The notes under the pieces were generated by a model, which had not been told where the DNA came from, searched no databases, and was given only the letters and a program-made list of their open reading frames with translations. A program made the position numbers and the translations under genes. A DNA stretch of 64,000 bases from Stenocarpella maydis (Eukaryota > Ascomycota > Sordariomycetes > Diaporthales > Diaporthaceae). The number at the start of each line of letters is the position of its first letter. Positions within the stretch are counted from its first letter, which is position 1. The stretch spans positions 66,807 to 130,806 of the forward strand of contig NQMI01000008.1 in assembly GCA_002270565.1 (NCBI GenBank). Reading direction: 5' to 3'. This document shows positions 11,306 through 24,720 of the stretch, piece by piece.

Positions 11306-11948
11306 TTATTCCTCCCAGCTCTTCTCGACTGTTTCACGGACCCTCTTGGTGTATTCCTTGCGGTTATCCTTGTACAGGTTGGACGCTTCAACATTTGCTG
11401 GCGATCCAGTGTTTGGGTCGTTAAGGAGACTGCAAAAGCCGGCTGTCAGCCGTCATCCGCACTGAAGCCTCGGGCAATGGAGGGCTCGTTGCGGTCCTCC
11501 CCGTGCTTGTCAAACTCAACCCACCTCTGAATGCTCGTGAGCACCGCAGCGACATCGTACGTCGGGCTCCACCGGTTCTGAAGGATATCTAGGCACAGCT
11601 CCCCGGTGGCGTATACGTTGGGGTGGAACATCTGGCTGATGAACTTGACCGAAGGTGGCTTGTTGGGATACTGCTCCTCGAAGTGCATGACGAGCCGGAA
11701 GGTGCCGTCCTCGAAAGGGGTGTCTGCCGGACCGATGATGACTGCGTTCCATGTCATGACATTATCGGGCACTGGGGACGCTGAGACACCGGCTGGAGGA
11801 TCGGTTTGCATGCGCTGCAGATGGCGGTGGTTGTCAGTGACGGCAATGCTTCGCTGAACGGCTGGTGATGGGGTGGTGAGTGTCGCGTGGGCATTTTGCT
11901 ACCGACCTTGAAGTCACGCATCAAACGACGCCTGGCTGCCGTCGACAT
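11306..11948 (-). CDS. UBC2: Ubiquitin-conjugating enzyme E2 Rad6/Ubc2
   Basis: Three exons: 11907-11948, 11525-11814 and 11306-11429. Together they give exactly 151 residues, the usual length of filamentous-fungal Rad6. The spliced protein starts [20 protein letters not shown] and ends [13 protein letters not shown]. The catalytic cysteine is Cys88 in [15 protein letters not shown]; the HPN motif lies just before it. Rad6 with Rad18 ubiquitinates PCNA in post-replication repair, and with Bre1 monoubiquitinates histone H2B; it also serves the N-end rule with Ubr1. The short acidic tail of yeast Rad6 is absent, as in other filamentous fungi. The first intron must use the unusual donor GTCGGT, because the conserved K-R junction allows no other in-frame choice. 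It is divergent to the acetyl-CoA acetyltransferase gene. Confidence 0.96.
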
Positions 11949-12683
11949 GCTCGCAGATTAGAGCGGCTTCTGGGCTGATAGTTGGTGGCAGGGTCGAAGG
12001 AGAGTGTTCCCGGTGGTTGAGGTCTTGTCAATGCGCGGTGACGATCCTCAGGTGGCGGTGGTCAGCGGTTGGGTTGGGTAGATGGTCTGGGCGAGGTGAG
12101 CGAGCTTGGGTCCGGACCACTACCGCCACTGTGCTTGCCGATATCGATAGGCAGGGCCCATGGTGAGAGAGACAAGACCCTGACTCTCAGGGTCACTGGC
12201 TGATGGGAAGATGATGGGGAGTAACCATGTACCTAGGTGCCCTGCCTAGCGAGGTACCTACGCAGGTGCTAAGTACCTAGGCGAGCTGTGCTTCTCGGTT
12301 GTACTTGCGAGCATTGGTACCTGCTGGCCCCGGTTGGCCGTGACAAAGCAGGGCAGGCCAGTGTAATCCCAGAGCCACCCGGTCGCTTCCCTCTGCTGCA
12401 GACGATCTGACGATGCGGATTCAAGATTGCTGCCGGCAATCCGAAGGCCGTCCGGAATGGTGGCGGCGGCTAGTGGAGGTTTAAGCATTACCCAAAGGTG
12501 CGAGGACGCTCACATGCCGAGGATGATCGCAACCCCCTGCTCGCCCCAGCTTCCGGCGACGGCGCGCGTGCTTGGTGCACTCTTGTTTATACATCACCCT
12601 TTTTGGCAGCCCATTTCCTCCCTCGAGTGCCGTCGGGATCTTGCAGCATCGGCCAACTTTCCAAGCATTCAGACCTGCACATC
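11949..12683. promoter_or_regulatory. Divergent promoter region RAD6 / ACAT
   Basis: 735 bases between two divergent starts. It contains TACCTAGGT at 12230-12238 and TACCTAGG at 12274-12281, with further partial copies between them. No gene seen. Confidence 0.6.
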
Positions 12684-14156
<1,473 letters not shown>

Positions 14157-14808
14157 GAAGGGAAAGCATACTGGGCGGCCCCACCGAACATTAAAAGGCC
14201 TGCAACACCAAGAAATAAATATAGGCTATTATGAGCGTACTACTCCAAAAAGGCGCTGCCTGTGTTCGCCTGTGTTATAGTTGCACATGTGATGTCAAAA
14301 ATCGAGTATTGTCCTCCAAGAGCCTTGAAATCACACCGGCAGTATTGAACAAAGCGTAGAAACGGGAATGACCCTCAAGGTTTTCTATTTCCTATGATTA
14401 TTCCTGGATTGAATTTGGCAGTTTGCTAACCAGTAACTCGGGTCCATTCAATCAATCATCCGATCTACTCCATGGAGCATATGGCTTGAGGTTGGGGTTG
14501 GTGATTGAGGTCAAAACTCCAATGGCAGACTTCAGGCCAAAATAACACTGGCGTACAGAATCATTTGGGACCAAATAAATTGACCAAAGCACAAAGCGCG
14601 TGGAATCCCCGGAATGAAACCAGAGTTGAACACAAGCAAGCACTGATGATGAAGCTTATGTAAGCCAATACGCATTCATCTCACTATCTGTGGCTGCACG
14701 GACTCGGGCGTCACAGCCCATGCAAACAATACATCTTCTTCCTGCCCAGGTGCACCGTGCCTTGACGCACACTCACCCTACATTCCAAGCAACAAAACTC
14801 ATGCGACA
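14157..14808. other. Intergenic, ACAT 3' end to promoter of the PCI gene
   Basis: No gene seen; AT-richer than the neighbouring exons. Confidence 0.6.
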
Positions 14809-16548
14809 ATGACTCCTCTGACCACACAATTCCTATCAGGTATCAGGAATCATGTGGTCGCGCTAGACGGCGACAGCCTCGACGCCTGGCTGCAGGTCGA
14901 ACCAGGCGCAACCAGCCACGCCTATCTGCAGCTCCGAGACGAGCTGAGGCAAGGCCTGGGAGTGAACTCCCAGCTCGAGAAGCTGGTTGAGAAGTCCCTG
15001 CCAGAGAAAGACGACCCACCAGATGGCACTGGATCACCATGGCCCAGTTTCATCACATTTGTCAAAGATTACCTGATATACTGGCGGGACGTGGATTTCG
15101 ACGACTTGATGGGCGTCCAAGAGTCGCTATCAGGATTGTTAACGTGCGTACCTTACTTACACTTAACCCCCAACGTTTGCCCAGCATGTCTAACCACTTG
15201 TAGATCTTGTGCCACTGCGCTGTCGCACCCACAATATGGAAGCGTTATGTTCCAGACCAGCATTTCGATTTCAGAGGCACTGTCAAAAGTAGTCATGCTG
15301 CTTCACCAGCGTCCCGAGTTGATGCAAGGGCGAAGGTCCGTCGCCGGCGGCGAGGACAGCAAGTCTATGGTCGAGCAGTCTGCCGACATCATCCAGAAGA
15401 TCTTCACATCATGTCTTACGGACAGGTCGAGCACAAGGTTTGCAAGACCAGAAGGGAAAAAGGTCGGCGTATACATTTTCGCCAACCTTGTCCTGAAACT
15501 TCTCTTTACTGTGAGTTGCCACGCCAGGCCCTTTTGACTGGCCGTATTACTGACAACTCGTAACCAGTGCGGCAAATCTCGCCTTGCAGCACAGCTGCTG
15601 CTCAACGTGTCCGCGAGCGGGCCACCGCTTGAGTTATATCCTGCTGCACAACGAGTGACCTTCCTTTACTACCTGGGCAGGTTCAATTTTGATTGCGACA
15701 ATTTTATTCGCGCGTCTTTGTGCCTCGAAGAAGCCTACCTGCAAACCCCACCGGCCCTTTTGCGCCACCGCAGACTCATTCTCACCTACCTCATACCGGC
15801 CAATATCATGCTGGGGCGGTTTCCAAGTGAGGCTCTGCTCGCCAGACCGGAGGCCACAACTCTTGCCCCCATCTTTCTCCCAATCATGGCGGCGATCTGC
15901 AAAGGAAGCTTTCTTGCTTTCCAGCAGGCGATAGCCGCCCATGAGCGCTGGTTATACCAAAAAGGCCTTCTTTTCACTCTCGCATTCCGCCTACGTCCCA
16001 TTGTATGGCGCTCTTTTATCAGACGATGCTTCCTCCTTACTTACGAGGCTCCACCACCAACCTCACGCGCAGCGCCAACTCTGAATCTAGCAGACGTGTA
16101 CGTCGCCGCATCATATGTTCAGAAGCGCCTCGAAGGCTTCATACCTGCACGCACTCAACAGCAGCCAAAGCGCCAGTCACAGACGAACAATATATTTATG
16201 ATGGCTGTGACCAACAGCGCTGCAGATGCCTCAACTGTACTGGTGCCGCCGCCAGGAGGGAAGCCAACGAACTTAAAACCTAGTGAGGGTTTATTCTGGG
16301 GGGATTTGCAGGTGACGGAAAGAGAAGTGGAAGGCGTTGTTGCGACGCTGATTGCTCAAGGACTGATGAACGGTTTTCTTGCTCACTCGAGCGGAAGATT
16401 CGCCGTGATGGGAGCAAAGAAGGGCGGCGGGCCGCTCGCAGCAGGCTGGCCGCCAGTCGTCAGGGTAGTAGCGGAGAGGATGGTGGAGGATGGCGTCAAT
16501 ATCGACGAAGTCCCTGCCTGGGTGAAGATGCCAGCAGGCTACGTTTGA
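14809..16548 (+). CDS. PCI-domain protein, Thp1/PCID2/CSN12 family
   Basis: Three exons: 14809-15143, 15204-15510 and 15568-16548, giving 540 residues. The first intron splits a codon (AC|A); the second is phase 0. The middle shows TPR-like helices typical of the family: YYLGRFNFDCDNFIRASLCLEEAY and then RHRRLILTYLIPANIMLGRFPS, the signature shared by CSN12 and PCID2 proteins. The C-terminal winged-helix part of the PCI domain is around residues 400-500 (EREVEGVVATLIAQGLMNGFLAHSSGRFAVM). Family members scaffold the TREX-2 mRNA export complex (Thp1 with Sac3 and Sem1) or the Thp3-Csn12 splicing complex. Length and the long N-terminal half lean toward the Thp1/PCID2 branch, but I cannot separate the two without an alignment. 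Confidence 0.85.
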
Positions 16549-18357
16549 TACAAGACGATATTGGGGGACAAGCTCTCACGAAGCGATCTGTGGGCGAGGG
16601 AAAGTGTGAAGGGAGACGTCGTGCACACCCTCTTCATCTCCATGATCTTCTGGTGATTTACAGGAAATATTGCCCTCTGGCTCTGGCCTTTCGAGACCGC
16701 CGCAGATTCTCCAGATGTCCGTCTTGAGTTTACTACCAGCCTTTGGCGACGTTGAGTTCAGTATCGTGCCCTACATCTTCCAGGATACGCTGACATATGA
16801 TGATGCAACAGGTTAACAACTACTCTCAACATGTTGGGCTGCAGAGGAAGCGGGTTCACCCACGTCACTGAGCGTGGTTGAGGCCTCATATATATAGTGG
16901 CTTTCTGGATTCAGCACAACAAGGGTTGGCATGTCAGTCGCTGAACCAGGCACTGAAGCTGGCAGATTCGCGGATCAGTTGACATCGGATTCGAAATCCG
17001 CCCGCAAGCCAGCACGGGAGGAACCCCCGATCCTCTCCGGTCTCCTGCATCGGCATTTCAATTGTCGCTTCCCGTCTCCTTGCAAGCCACTTTCACAGCC
17101 TGAAAAGCAAGAGACCTGGGATCTAGATTCATGTCAAGCTTCGCGGCATGGCTCATCTCCACTTCCATTCCTATTCATGGAACTTGAGAAGGAGGCTTGG
17201 CGATGGGTCTCTTTGCGGATCACGGCCGCCCCGGAATCTGACCGATCCAAACAGCTGAGGGACTCGCTGTTTTGGTCACGCGATCGCGATGCCCTCAGAC
17301 ACAATGAAGTCATTGCGCTCCTATCATCAAGCTGACAAGTCAGCATCTCCAGCACTACGACCGGCGAAGGGAGCAATATTAAATCGGGATCAACCACCCC
17401 AACACCATCAAGTCAACCACTCCTTGTCGTCTCATTTTGCGCCAGACTTGTCATTGGTGTACCTTGCAGCCGCCGGCGCTGCGTTCCTGACTTGTGCGCG
17501 GCTAAGCCCAAAGGGGCAGTCTGCATATAGCATCGGACCTGATTCGCTACGACATTGATCATCTAATCTCCCACGCATGCCTTGCGTCTGGCCGCGTGAG
17601 TGTGCGAGTGTACACTATGAGTGCGCTGGCAGGCTGGCCAGGCTGCCAGGCTGGCGGCACCTCGCGCCCGGATTGTCGTCTTGATTTGGTTCGAGGCAAA
17701 ACGATGGGCGCCGACTGGTCTAGGCGCCGCTTGACAGGCCCACAGCAATAACCTAAAAGAAGCCAAGTGCGGAGAATACAACCATAGCAAAGAAGACATC
17801 CAGGAGGCCCTCCCCCCGTCTCTTGCAGGTCTTGCAGGGGGTCATTCGATCCTTTTTCGGCTACTTCCATTTTGCACCTGGTCGATAAGTCGCAGCTGTG
17901 GGTCATTGTTCTCCTTCCTGTCCCCGGGGCCCCCCTCCGGCTCGACCGCCTCTTCACCAACTGCCTCGCTCATTTCGTTTCCCCAGCTTCGTGCGCGCTA
18001 TTCGGGCAATTCTTTCAGAACCCACACGCTCTTTTCAAGTCTCGCTCGCTCACTTTGCTGCTTTCTTCTGCTCTTCAGCAGAAATCCACTCCTTTGGTCT
18101 ACACCGGTTGGATCGCGAACAGAATAAGTGGTTGGACTGTGGTTTGTTGACTGCTGCTTTTTGAGGAATACGACTGTATGCCTCGCGGACTAGAACAACA
18201 ACACCACATGCCCTGTCATACTCGGAGACACCGCTTTCCAACAATCTTGCCCATCACAGCGACCCTCGGCCGAAGAATCAGCCCTGGGGTTTCTTGGTAG
18301 CGCTCTGCTGCTCACGATCCTTATCCTCCATTCGTTTTGCTGTCGCAGTCGTTACCC
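16549..18357. other. Intergenic, long 5' flank of the SUN gene
   Basis: 1.8 kb with no gene recognised. A 134-codon ORF (16931-17335) has no recognisable feature. Pyrimidine-rich tracts at 17900-18080 look like the promoter and 5' UTR of the wall-protein gene. Confidence 0.5.
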
Positions 18358-19812
18358 ATGAGCAAAGCAGTACTTGCGGCCGCGCTGGGCTGGGCCCTGC
18401 TATTGTTGGCTGCTCAGCCGGCATCGGCGACGTCGGCTCACCGTCGTGCTCATCAGCACTATAGCAACAACCACACTCACAAAGACCAAGATGCCCAAGA
18501 ACTCGGTTTACTGGAGGCACGTGGACGGCTCGTCAATAGAGCAGGGCAATGCGCCTTTCCAGAGGGCGAACCCGGCCTCGTAGCCATCACCCCGGGCTCG
18601 AAGAACAGGGGCTGGGCCTTGAGCCCCGACCAGGAGTGCACTGCAGACTCGTACTGCCCTTTCGCTTGCGAACCTGGAATGGTCATGAATCAGTGGAAGA
18701 AAGGGACGTCGTATGTGTATCCCGAATCCATGTATGGAGGGCTGTACTGCGACAAGTCCGGCAAAATCGTCAAGCCATTCCCGGACGAGCCGTACTGTGT
18801 CTCCGGCGTTGGATCCGTCAAGGCCGTGAACAATTGTGGCAAGGTGGTCGCATTCTGCCAGACAGTTCTTCCCGGGAACGAGGCTATGTTGATCCCTACA
18901 ACGGTCATGGACAGCGCAACCATAGCTGTACCAGGACCGTCTTACTGGGGCTCTACAGCCTCACACTTTTACATCAATCCTCCCGGCCACACGACGGAAG
19001 ATGCATGTATCTGGGGCACAGGTTCAACGGACATTGGGAATTGGTCGCCTTATGTCGCCGGAGCCAACCAGGACGCGACTGGTAACACATTCGTTAAGAT
19101 TGGTTACAACCCCATATACACGGATTCTTTCCATGGCGTCAAACCATCATTCGGCCTGAAGATCGAGTGTGACGGGAATTGTGTTGGCTTGCCCTGCTCC
19201 ATTGACCCCAATGCTGACGGCTTTGGAGTCGTTAAGAGCGCCCTCTCGGCTACCGGCGCAGGCGGCGCGGACTTCTGCGTGGTCACAGTTCCCAGGGGAT
19301 CTACGGCAAATATAGTGGTCTTCAACACCGACGGCACAACGGGCGATGATAAACCAAGCTCGTCGTCTTCTTCCAAGCAGGCTGCAACCACATCGCAAGC
19401 TCCGAAAAAGCCCAAAATCGCCGCCGTAGCCACCACCTCGAGCTCGACCCCAGTTACGACTGAGGCAACTTCGAGCACGAGCGCGAGCAGCAGCTCATCA
19501 AGCTCGCCAACCAGCTCGTCATCCACTACTAGCACTGTCGCCACCAGCAGCTCGACCCCGCCGTCCACAAAAGACTCCAGCACAACCTATGCGTCGGCGA
19601 CACTCGGCGGCATCTTCCAAGAAAGTGGGAAGGGGAGGAGCTCGCAAGCCTTGACAGCTGCCACGTCCGCGGCCGAGTTGCCGGAGGCGACGACAGACGC
19701 CGCGCCAGCTGCAGAAACTTCGTCCGAAAACGACGCAGCGAACCCAGACCGGGGACAAGCAGCATTTGCCGGCTTCGTCATCGCCTTCATCGCCGCAGCA
19801 ATGCTGTACTGA
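18358..19812 (+). CDS. SUN-family (GH132) wall protein with GPI-anchor signal
   Basis: Single-exon gene of 484 residues from ATG 18358. Residues 1-25 are a signal peptide (VLAAALGWALLLLAAQPASA). The SUN domain fills about residues 60-320, with the conserved Cys-rich pattern: YCPFACEPGMVMNQW, GGLYCDKSG, PYCVSG, FCQTVLPGNEAMLIPT, SYWGSTASHFYINPPG and NWSPYVAGANQD. A Ser/Thr-rich, heavily O-glycosylatable stretch follows (about 325-460), and then a hydrophobic C-terminus (AAFAGFVIAFIAAAMLY) after small residues, a GPI-attachment signal. SUN proteins are secreted or wall-bound and act on beta-1,3-glucan during septation and wall remodelling. The order here, SUN domain first and Ser/Thr tail last, differs from yeast Sim1/Uth1/Sun4, where the SUN domain is C-terminal. 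Confidence 0.9.
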   Translation: MSKAVLAAALGWALLLLAAQPASATSAHRRAHQHYSNNHTHKDQDAQELGLLEARGRLVNRAGQCAFPEGEPGLVAITPGSKNRGWALSPDQECTADSYCPFACEPGMVMNQWKKGTSYVYPESMYGGLYCDKSGKIVKPFPDEPYCVSGVGSVKAVNNCGKVVAFCQTVLPGNEAMLIPTTVMDSATIAVPGPSYWGSTASHFYINPPGHTTEDACIWGTGSTDIGNWSPYVAGANQDATGNTFVKIGYNPIYTDSFHGVKPSFGLKIECDGNCVGLPCSIDPNADGFGVVKSALSATGAGGADFCVVTVPRGSTANIVVFNTDGTTGDDKPSSSSSSKQAATTSQAPKKPKIAAVATTSSSTPVTTEATSSTSASSSSSSSPTSSSSTTSTVATSSSTPPSTKDSSTTYASATLGGIFQESGKGRSSQALTAATSAAELPEATTDAAPAAETSSENDAANPDRGQAAFAGFVIAFIAAAMLY

Positions 19813-21194
19813 GACCAGATCACATCAATCTTGGATCTTCTGCCTCTAACCAAAATACCATTCTCTTCCAAGCCTGCCAGCAGCTGTCTTTTTCCTGTCA
19901 ATACAACCACCGGGACGCAGATTCTCAAGGCAGCGCCTTTCCGGCAACTTCACCGCTGGCGTGACATCGCGATCGACATCACCACTATTATCACCACCTC
20001 TGGGCGGCGCATGGAATTGCACCGCGATCTTCTTGCCTATTCATTCGACGCTGCTGGCATTTTACCACCCTTTTATTTTTCCCCCTTCGACAACTGCCTA
20101 TTTACCACATACAACCTTATAAGCCTCTTCCCTTCTTGTCCTCTCGAAGACGGCTGAACTGCAAATCTGCTCCCCCAACGCTGACCCTATACCTTGGGAT
20201 CTCAGTGTTTTATTGTTTATTGTCTTATGCGGTGGATCGAAACTCGCCCCCTTTTGAGACTTGTTCCCATTCTTGAGGCATGGCACTTTCTGGTGCCATC
20301 CAACGCCACCTGTGGCGCCCTTTTTCATATTGTTCTCTTCTCGGTGGAGATATATCTTCGACATTATACCCATATACGCGACTGGATGTTTTCACGATGA
20401 CTGAGGCAAGAGGTGATGCCTTCTTTGGGAAGGTTGAGGACTTGCGGCAACGCTTCTTTGGAATGGTTGCCCAGCGAGTTTATCCCCCCCCCTTTCAATT
20501 GTGCTCTTTTCTTTGTTACATAGCAGGAGAGCTTGACGATTGATACCTGCAGCAATGTCGTTTATGACTTTTTAGGTATCTTTAGCAATGGATCATGAGG
20601 GCCGAATTTCCCACCACGATGCAGCCAGTTCCCGATTTCTGAGTGATGCTCCAGCCGTGATACAGCGAACTTGGTCGCATCAAGGCTTCTCCGCTAAAAG
20701 CATTCTTAGCAGATAGTCTATGTTTGCGTCCCTCTATACTCTTTGACTGTTAAAAGTATGGAGATATTACGCTGCAGAGAAGATCAGACCGTTGCGATTC
20801 AGAGCTGCCGATGGATAGCATCATGAAGCGTACACTGCAGATGAATTCGCTCTGCTGCACTAGGGGTGCTCTTCTAAATATCCCAATCGATAGACATAAC
20901 AATAGTATTTCGTAGTATCTCGCTTCTTATCTCTCGTTAATAGTCCTTGCAAATGTATGCGACACTGCGACACGAGGCAAATGTTGTAGAACGATTGTGC
21001 ACTCAGGTGCCTGTGGGTTTGATACTCCCGAAGGAACAAATCCAAAGTCTATGATGGCGTCAAAAGAGTTGCGATAGTCCCACCAGAGCGCCCCGCTGCT
21101 TTCCCGCATACCCGTTCTTCTAAGGGTTTCATCCAAATTGGATCGGTCTGTCTATGAGCTATTCGTGTACACATGAAGGGCATCCAACCAGCGC
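19813..21194. other. Convergent intergenic, SUN and MSP1 3' ends
   Basis: 1.4 kb without a recognisable gene. An 87-codon ORF at 20280-20543 has no known feature. Confidence 0.5.
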
Positions 21195-22515
21195 TTAGTC
21201 CGGAGTTTCGCCAACCTGCTCATCGAAATCCTCGTACTCATCACTTGAGGATTTGGAAGTACCTGCAGCAGCAGTCGCCTTTTGCGACGAGTGCCGCTCG
21301 TGATTTTGCATCAAGATCTGGCCACCGCCTTTCCTGCCAAAGAAGTCCTCCGTCCTCAAGGCTCGTATCCGGTCCGGGGTAATACCCGACATGGACTGGC
21401 CCGACGCGCGGTGCTCCCGAATCGACTCGCGCATCGGGACCATGGCTGCATCCCTGCAGGCCTCCTTGATGTCGCTTCCCGACATGCCTGCCGTGACCTT
21501 GGCTATGTATTCCAGCTCGAACGAAGGGTCGCACTTTGTTCCCTGTAGGACCAGCTGCAGTATGCGGCGCCGTTGGTCCTTGTCTGGCAGTGGGACCGGG
21601 AACTTCTTGGGCATCCTGCGCAGGATGGCCTCGTCGATGTCGTGGATCCGGTTCGTGGCGCCGAGCACACAGATCCTAGAGGGCACACCGGCCGCATTCG
21701 AAGACGTCAGGCCGTCCCAGAGGGTCATGAACTCGGCCTTGACCATGCCGCTCGCCTCGTGCTCATTGCTCCGCCGCGTCCCCAGCACCGCGTCGATCTC
21801 GTCGATGAAGATGATGGCGGGCTCCAGCTTGCGCGCCAGGGAGAAGACGGCCCTGACGAGCTTGTTCGAGTCTCCGTACCACTTCTCTGTGAGCGTGGAT
21901 ATGTGCAGGTTGATGAAGGAGGCGCCGCTCTCGTGCGCCACCGCCTTGGCGAGCATCGTCTTGCCGCAGCCCGGAGGGCCGTAGAGCAGCACGCCAGAGG
22001 GCGCGGAGAGAAGCGGGGCGGCGTGCGTGTACAGGTGCGGCATGGTCAGCGGGTAGATGACGGACTCCTTGACCTCCTCGATGATGTCCTCTAGGCCGCC
22101 GATGTCGTCGAAGCCGACGGGTATGTCCTCCGGGGCGACCACCTCCAGCGCGACCATGGCCTCATATTCGTTCAACTGTATGTCCTCGATGCGCGGGCCC
22201 TTGCGCGAGCTGTTGGGGTCGGTGCCGTCAACGCCATCCTCGGCTCTGTTCCGCCCTAAGCGCGATAGGTTCGCCTGCGCCTTTATCCTAGCCTGCTCAT
22301 GCTTTTCCTTGTCTGGGTCGGCGAGAGTGCTTGCAAACGTGGACAGGAAGTTCTTGACAAGGAAGAAGGATACGAAGGCCTGTGACCGAGGTTAGTATGG
22401 GTCCGTGGGGTCTCGGTGACACTGCGACAGGAAACGCAACGAGGCGACATACAAATGCACCAACAGTGACGATGTTCAGGACGGCGTCAGTCGTCCGGGC
22501 TCTGCGGTCGCCCAT
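21195..22515 (-). CDS. MSP1: Msp1/ATAD1 AAA+ membrane-protein extractase
   Basis: Two exons, 22453-22515 and 21195-22379 (intron 73 bp, phase 0), giving 415 residues. The start is ATG 22515 (MGDRRARTTDAVLNIV); no earlier ATG lies in this frame nearby. An N-terminal membrane helix spans the splice junction (VLNIVTVGAFAFVSFFLVKNF). The AAA module has Walker A GPPGCGKTML, Walker B IIFIDEIDAV, sensor 1 GATNR and the arginine-finger region ILRRMPKKFPVPLP. The aromatic pore loop is EKWYGD. Msp1 sits in the mitochondrial outer membrane and peroxisomes and pulls out mislocalised tail-anchored proteins. The C-terminus carries an acidic tail (DEYEDFDEQ) longer than in yeast. Divergent to CSM1. Confidence 0.95.
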
Positions 22516-23080
22516 AACTAAGCTGGACGGGATCCCACTAATGGGATGTATGCGGCGCCGACGAGCTGCAGGCTGAGGCGTGTACAAATACGCAAGAGGG
22601 AGGAGACAATGATAAACACAGGTGTTGTCAAGTTAGGTACTTGATTGAGTGCCTACCTAGGGAAGTAGCCTGGCGGGATCATTCGAGGCCTACCGAGGTC
22701 GAAGGCGAAGGTTACGCCGTCTGGGGTGGCGCTAGGTTGCATGCGAACTGGCGAAGTGCCGCCCGCTGGCCAGCAGGACGATTGCTGGCCGCACCCCACC
22801 CCCCGCTTGGGCTCACCCGTGCGCTGCTGCTGCTGCTTGCATCAGTCGCTTGTTTACTTTGCCTACCAGCTCGGCTCGTCACCGCGAACAACGCCCGGCT
22901 GCGTGCGACATTTGTTGGCACCACACCCACCATCCTGGGATCGTGATCAGTTGCGCCCCTATTTCTGCGCAGTAACCTACGAAACTATTACATCTTCCAA
23001 CTACAAAGAGAAACCAGCTGCCAACCTTGACTCCCCCAAGTGCCGGTCCGAAATATCGAAGCGACGCGTTTCTCGGCTAG
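22516..23080. promoter_or_regulatory. Divergent promoter region MSP1 / CSM1
   Basis: 565 bases, with TACCTAGG at 22654-22661. No gene seen. Confidence 0.6.
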
Positions 23081-24720
23081 ATGCCACAGACCAAACTGTC
23101 CACCTTGCTCGACTTGGCAGACTCGGACTCGGGCTCGGACTACGGCGTCAAAACACATTCCACGGTGCTGAGGAGGGCCGGAAACATGCCTGCGGCAAAC
23201 AAGGGTCGAGGTCGCGCCCCTGCCAACAAGGTCACGAAGCCGGAGCCCCAGACCAAGACGCGTCGCGCTGGGACCAAGGCTGCGGCTGCCCTGGAGGAGG
23301 AAGCAGAGAGGCAGGCGCTTGCAGAGAAGGCCACAAATCCACCAGCCAAAGCGACACGAGGTCGCAAAGCGAAGAAGGCCCCCGAGCCTGCCGAGGATGA
23401 GGACGACAACGGGGCAGATGACGTGCTGGCAACGCCGCCGCACAGCGACGAGCCCGCGAAGACCAAGGGTGGCCGCGGCCGTCCAAGGAAGGATGCCGTG
23501 GTGCCCGACTCTGTGCAGAAAAAGGCAGAACCTTCGGCCGTGAAACGAGGGCGGAAAGCTGTTGCCGACAAGGCCGGGAAGCAGGCGCTGGCCGAGATTC
23601 CGGACACTCAGGCAGGAGATGCGATGGACATGGATGCCGCCGAGGAGCAGGACCAGGTGGAGGACCTGCCGACTTTCTCGCGGTTCAGCGCCCCTCCATC
23701 AGCCCAGCGGGCTAGCTCGTACCATGTCCCACTGAGCGCGTCCAAGCGGTCAGCGAGCTCGTCATTGATAGAGGACGACCCCTCAACCAGGCGACACCTC
23801 GGAGAATTGACGAGAAAGTATGAGGCATTGGAGCTTAGATACAGAGAGCTGCGGAATGTGGCGGTTGTGGAAGCGGAGAGGAACTTTGATCAACTGAGAA
23901 AGCAGAGTGACGAGAAAACTCAGGGTATGTGCCATTGGGTCCCATGCTCTGCCCAAAAACGGCGTGCGCAACGCTAATGTCATGTGCAGCTTCTAATGAG
24001 CTCATAAAAAGCCTCAAGAACGAACTTGCGAGCCAGAGGCAGCTAGCGAAAGAAGGACAAAAGTCCCAGCAGCAGTTTGAGGCCAGCCAAGCCAAAGCCG
24101 ACAAGTTACAGGCCCAGGTCACAGAGATAACAAGAACGCTGTCCGAGGCCAAGACTGAGATCAAGTCGCTCACCACCAAGCTGAATGCCGCGCGAGCTGC
24201 CGAGGCGACAGCCACTGCCACGGCGCAGGCCGCGTCGGGGAGGGTCCCGGGGAGCGCCATGAAGCCTGGCGCCTTGGGCCGAGCCGTGGACCAGGCGCAG
24301 GTGCAAGCCCAGCTGCAGGCCACCCAGACGGCCAAGATGAAGGAGAACTTGTATAGCGACCTGACCGGGCTGGTGGTGACAAGCGTCAAGCGCGACGGGC
24401 CCGAGGACGTGTATGATTGTATCCAGACGGGTAGGAACGGCAGTAAGTGCAGCCCGTACGCAAGGACAGTAGTATTGACGGCGACTGACTGTTGGGCCAT
24501 GACAGCACTACACTTCAAGCTAGCCATCGCGAATGAGAACTCGGACGAGAACACGGACGAGTCCGAGTTCATGTACAAGCCACAGCTGGACGAGCGCCGC
24601 GACAGCCAGCTCATCGAGATGCTGCCTGAGTACCTCGTTGAGGAGATCTCTTTCCCGCGGACCCACGCTGCAAAGTTCTATTCTCGCGTGCTGAAATCTC
24701 TGACAGAGAGACTGGACTAG
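23081..24720 (+). CDS. CSM1: Monopolin-type kinetochore protein Csm1/Pcs1
   Basis: Three exons: 23081-23924, 23990-24442 and 24506-24720, giving 503 residues. The first half is disordered and basic-acidic, with AT-hook-like GRGRPRK and repeated RGRKA segments. A coiled coil runs from about residue 230 to 340 (RRHLGELTRKYEALELRYRE onward). The C-terminal globular domain starts at KENLYSDLTGLVVTSVKRD and continues LHFKLAIANEN, EFMYKPQLDE and LPEYLVEEISFPR, the Csm1/Pcs1 fold. In yeast, Csm1 with Lrs4 cross-links kinetochores in meiosis I and acts at rDNA; S. pombe Pcs1-Mde4 prevents merotelic attachment. The AT-hooks and long N-terminus are usual in filamentous fungi. Both introns fit consensus donors (GTATGT, GTAAGT). 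Confidence 0.88.

Noticed and set aside
16931..17335. 134-codon ORF on + before the SUN gene
   Set aside because: No conserved feature; lies in a probable promoter/leader.
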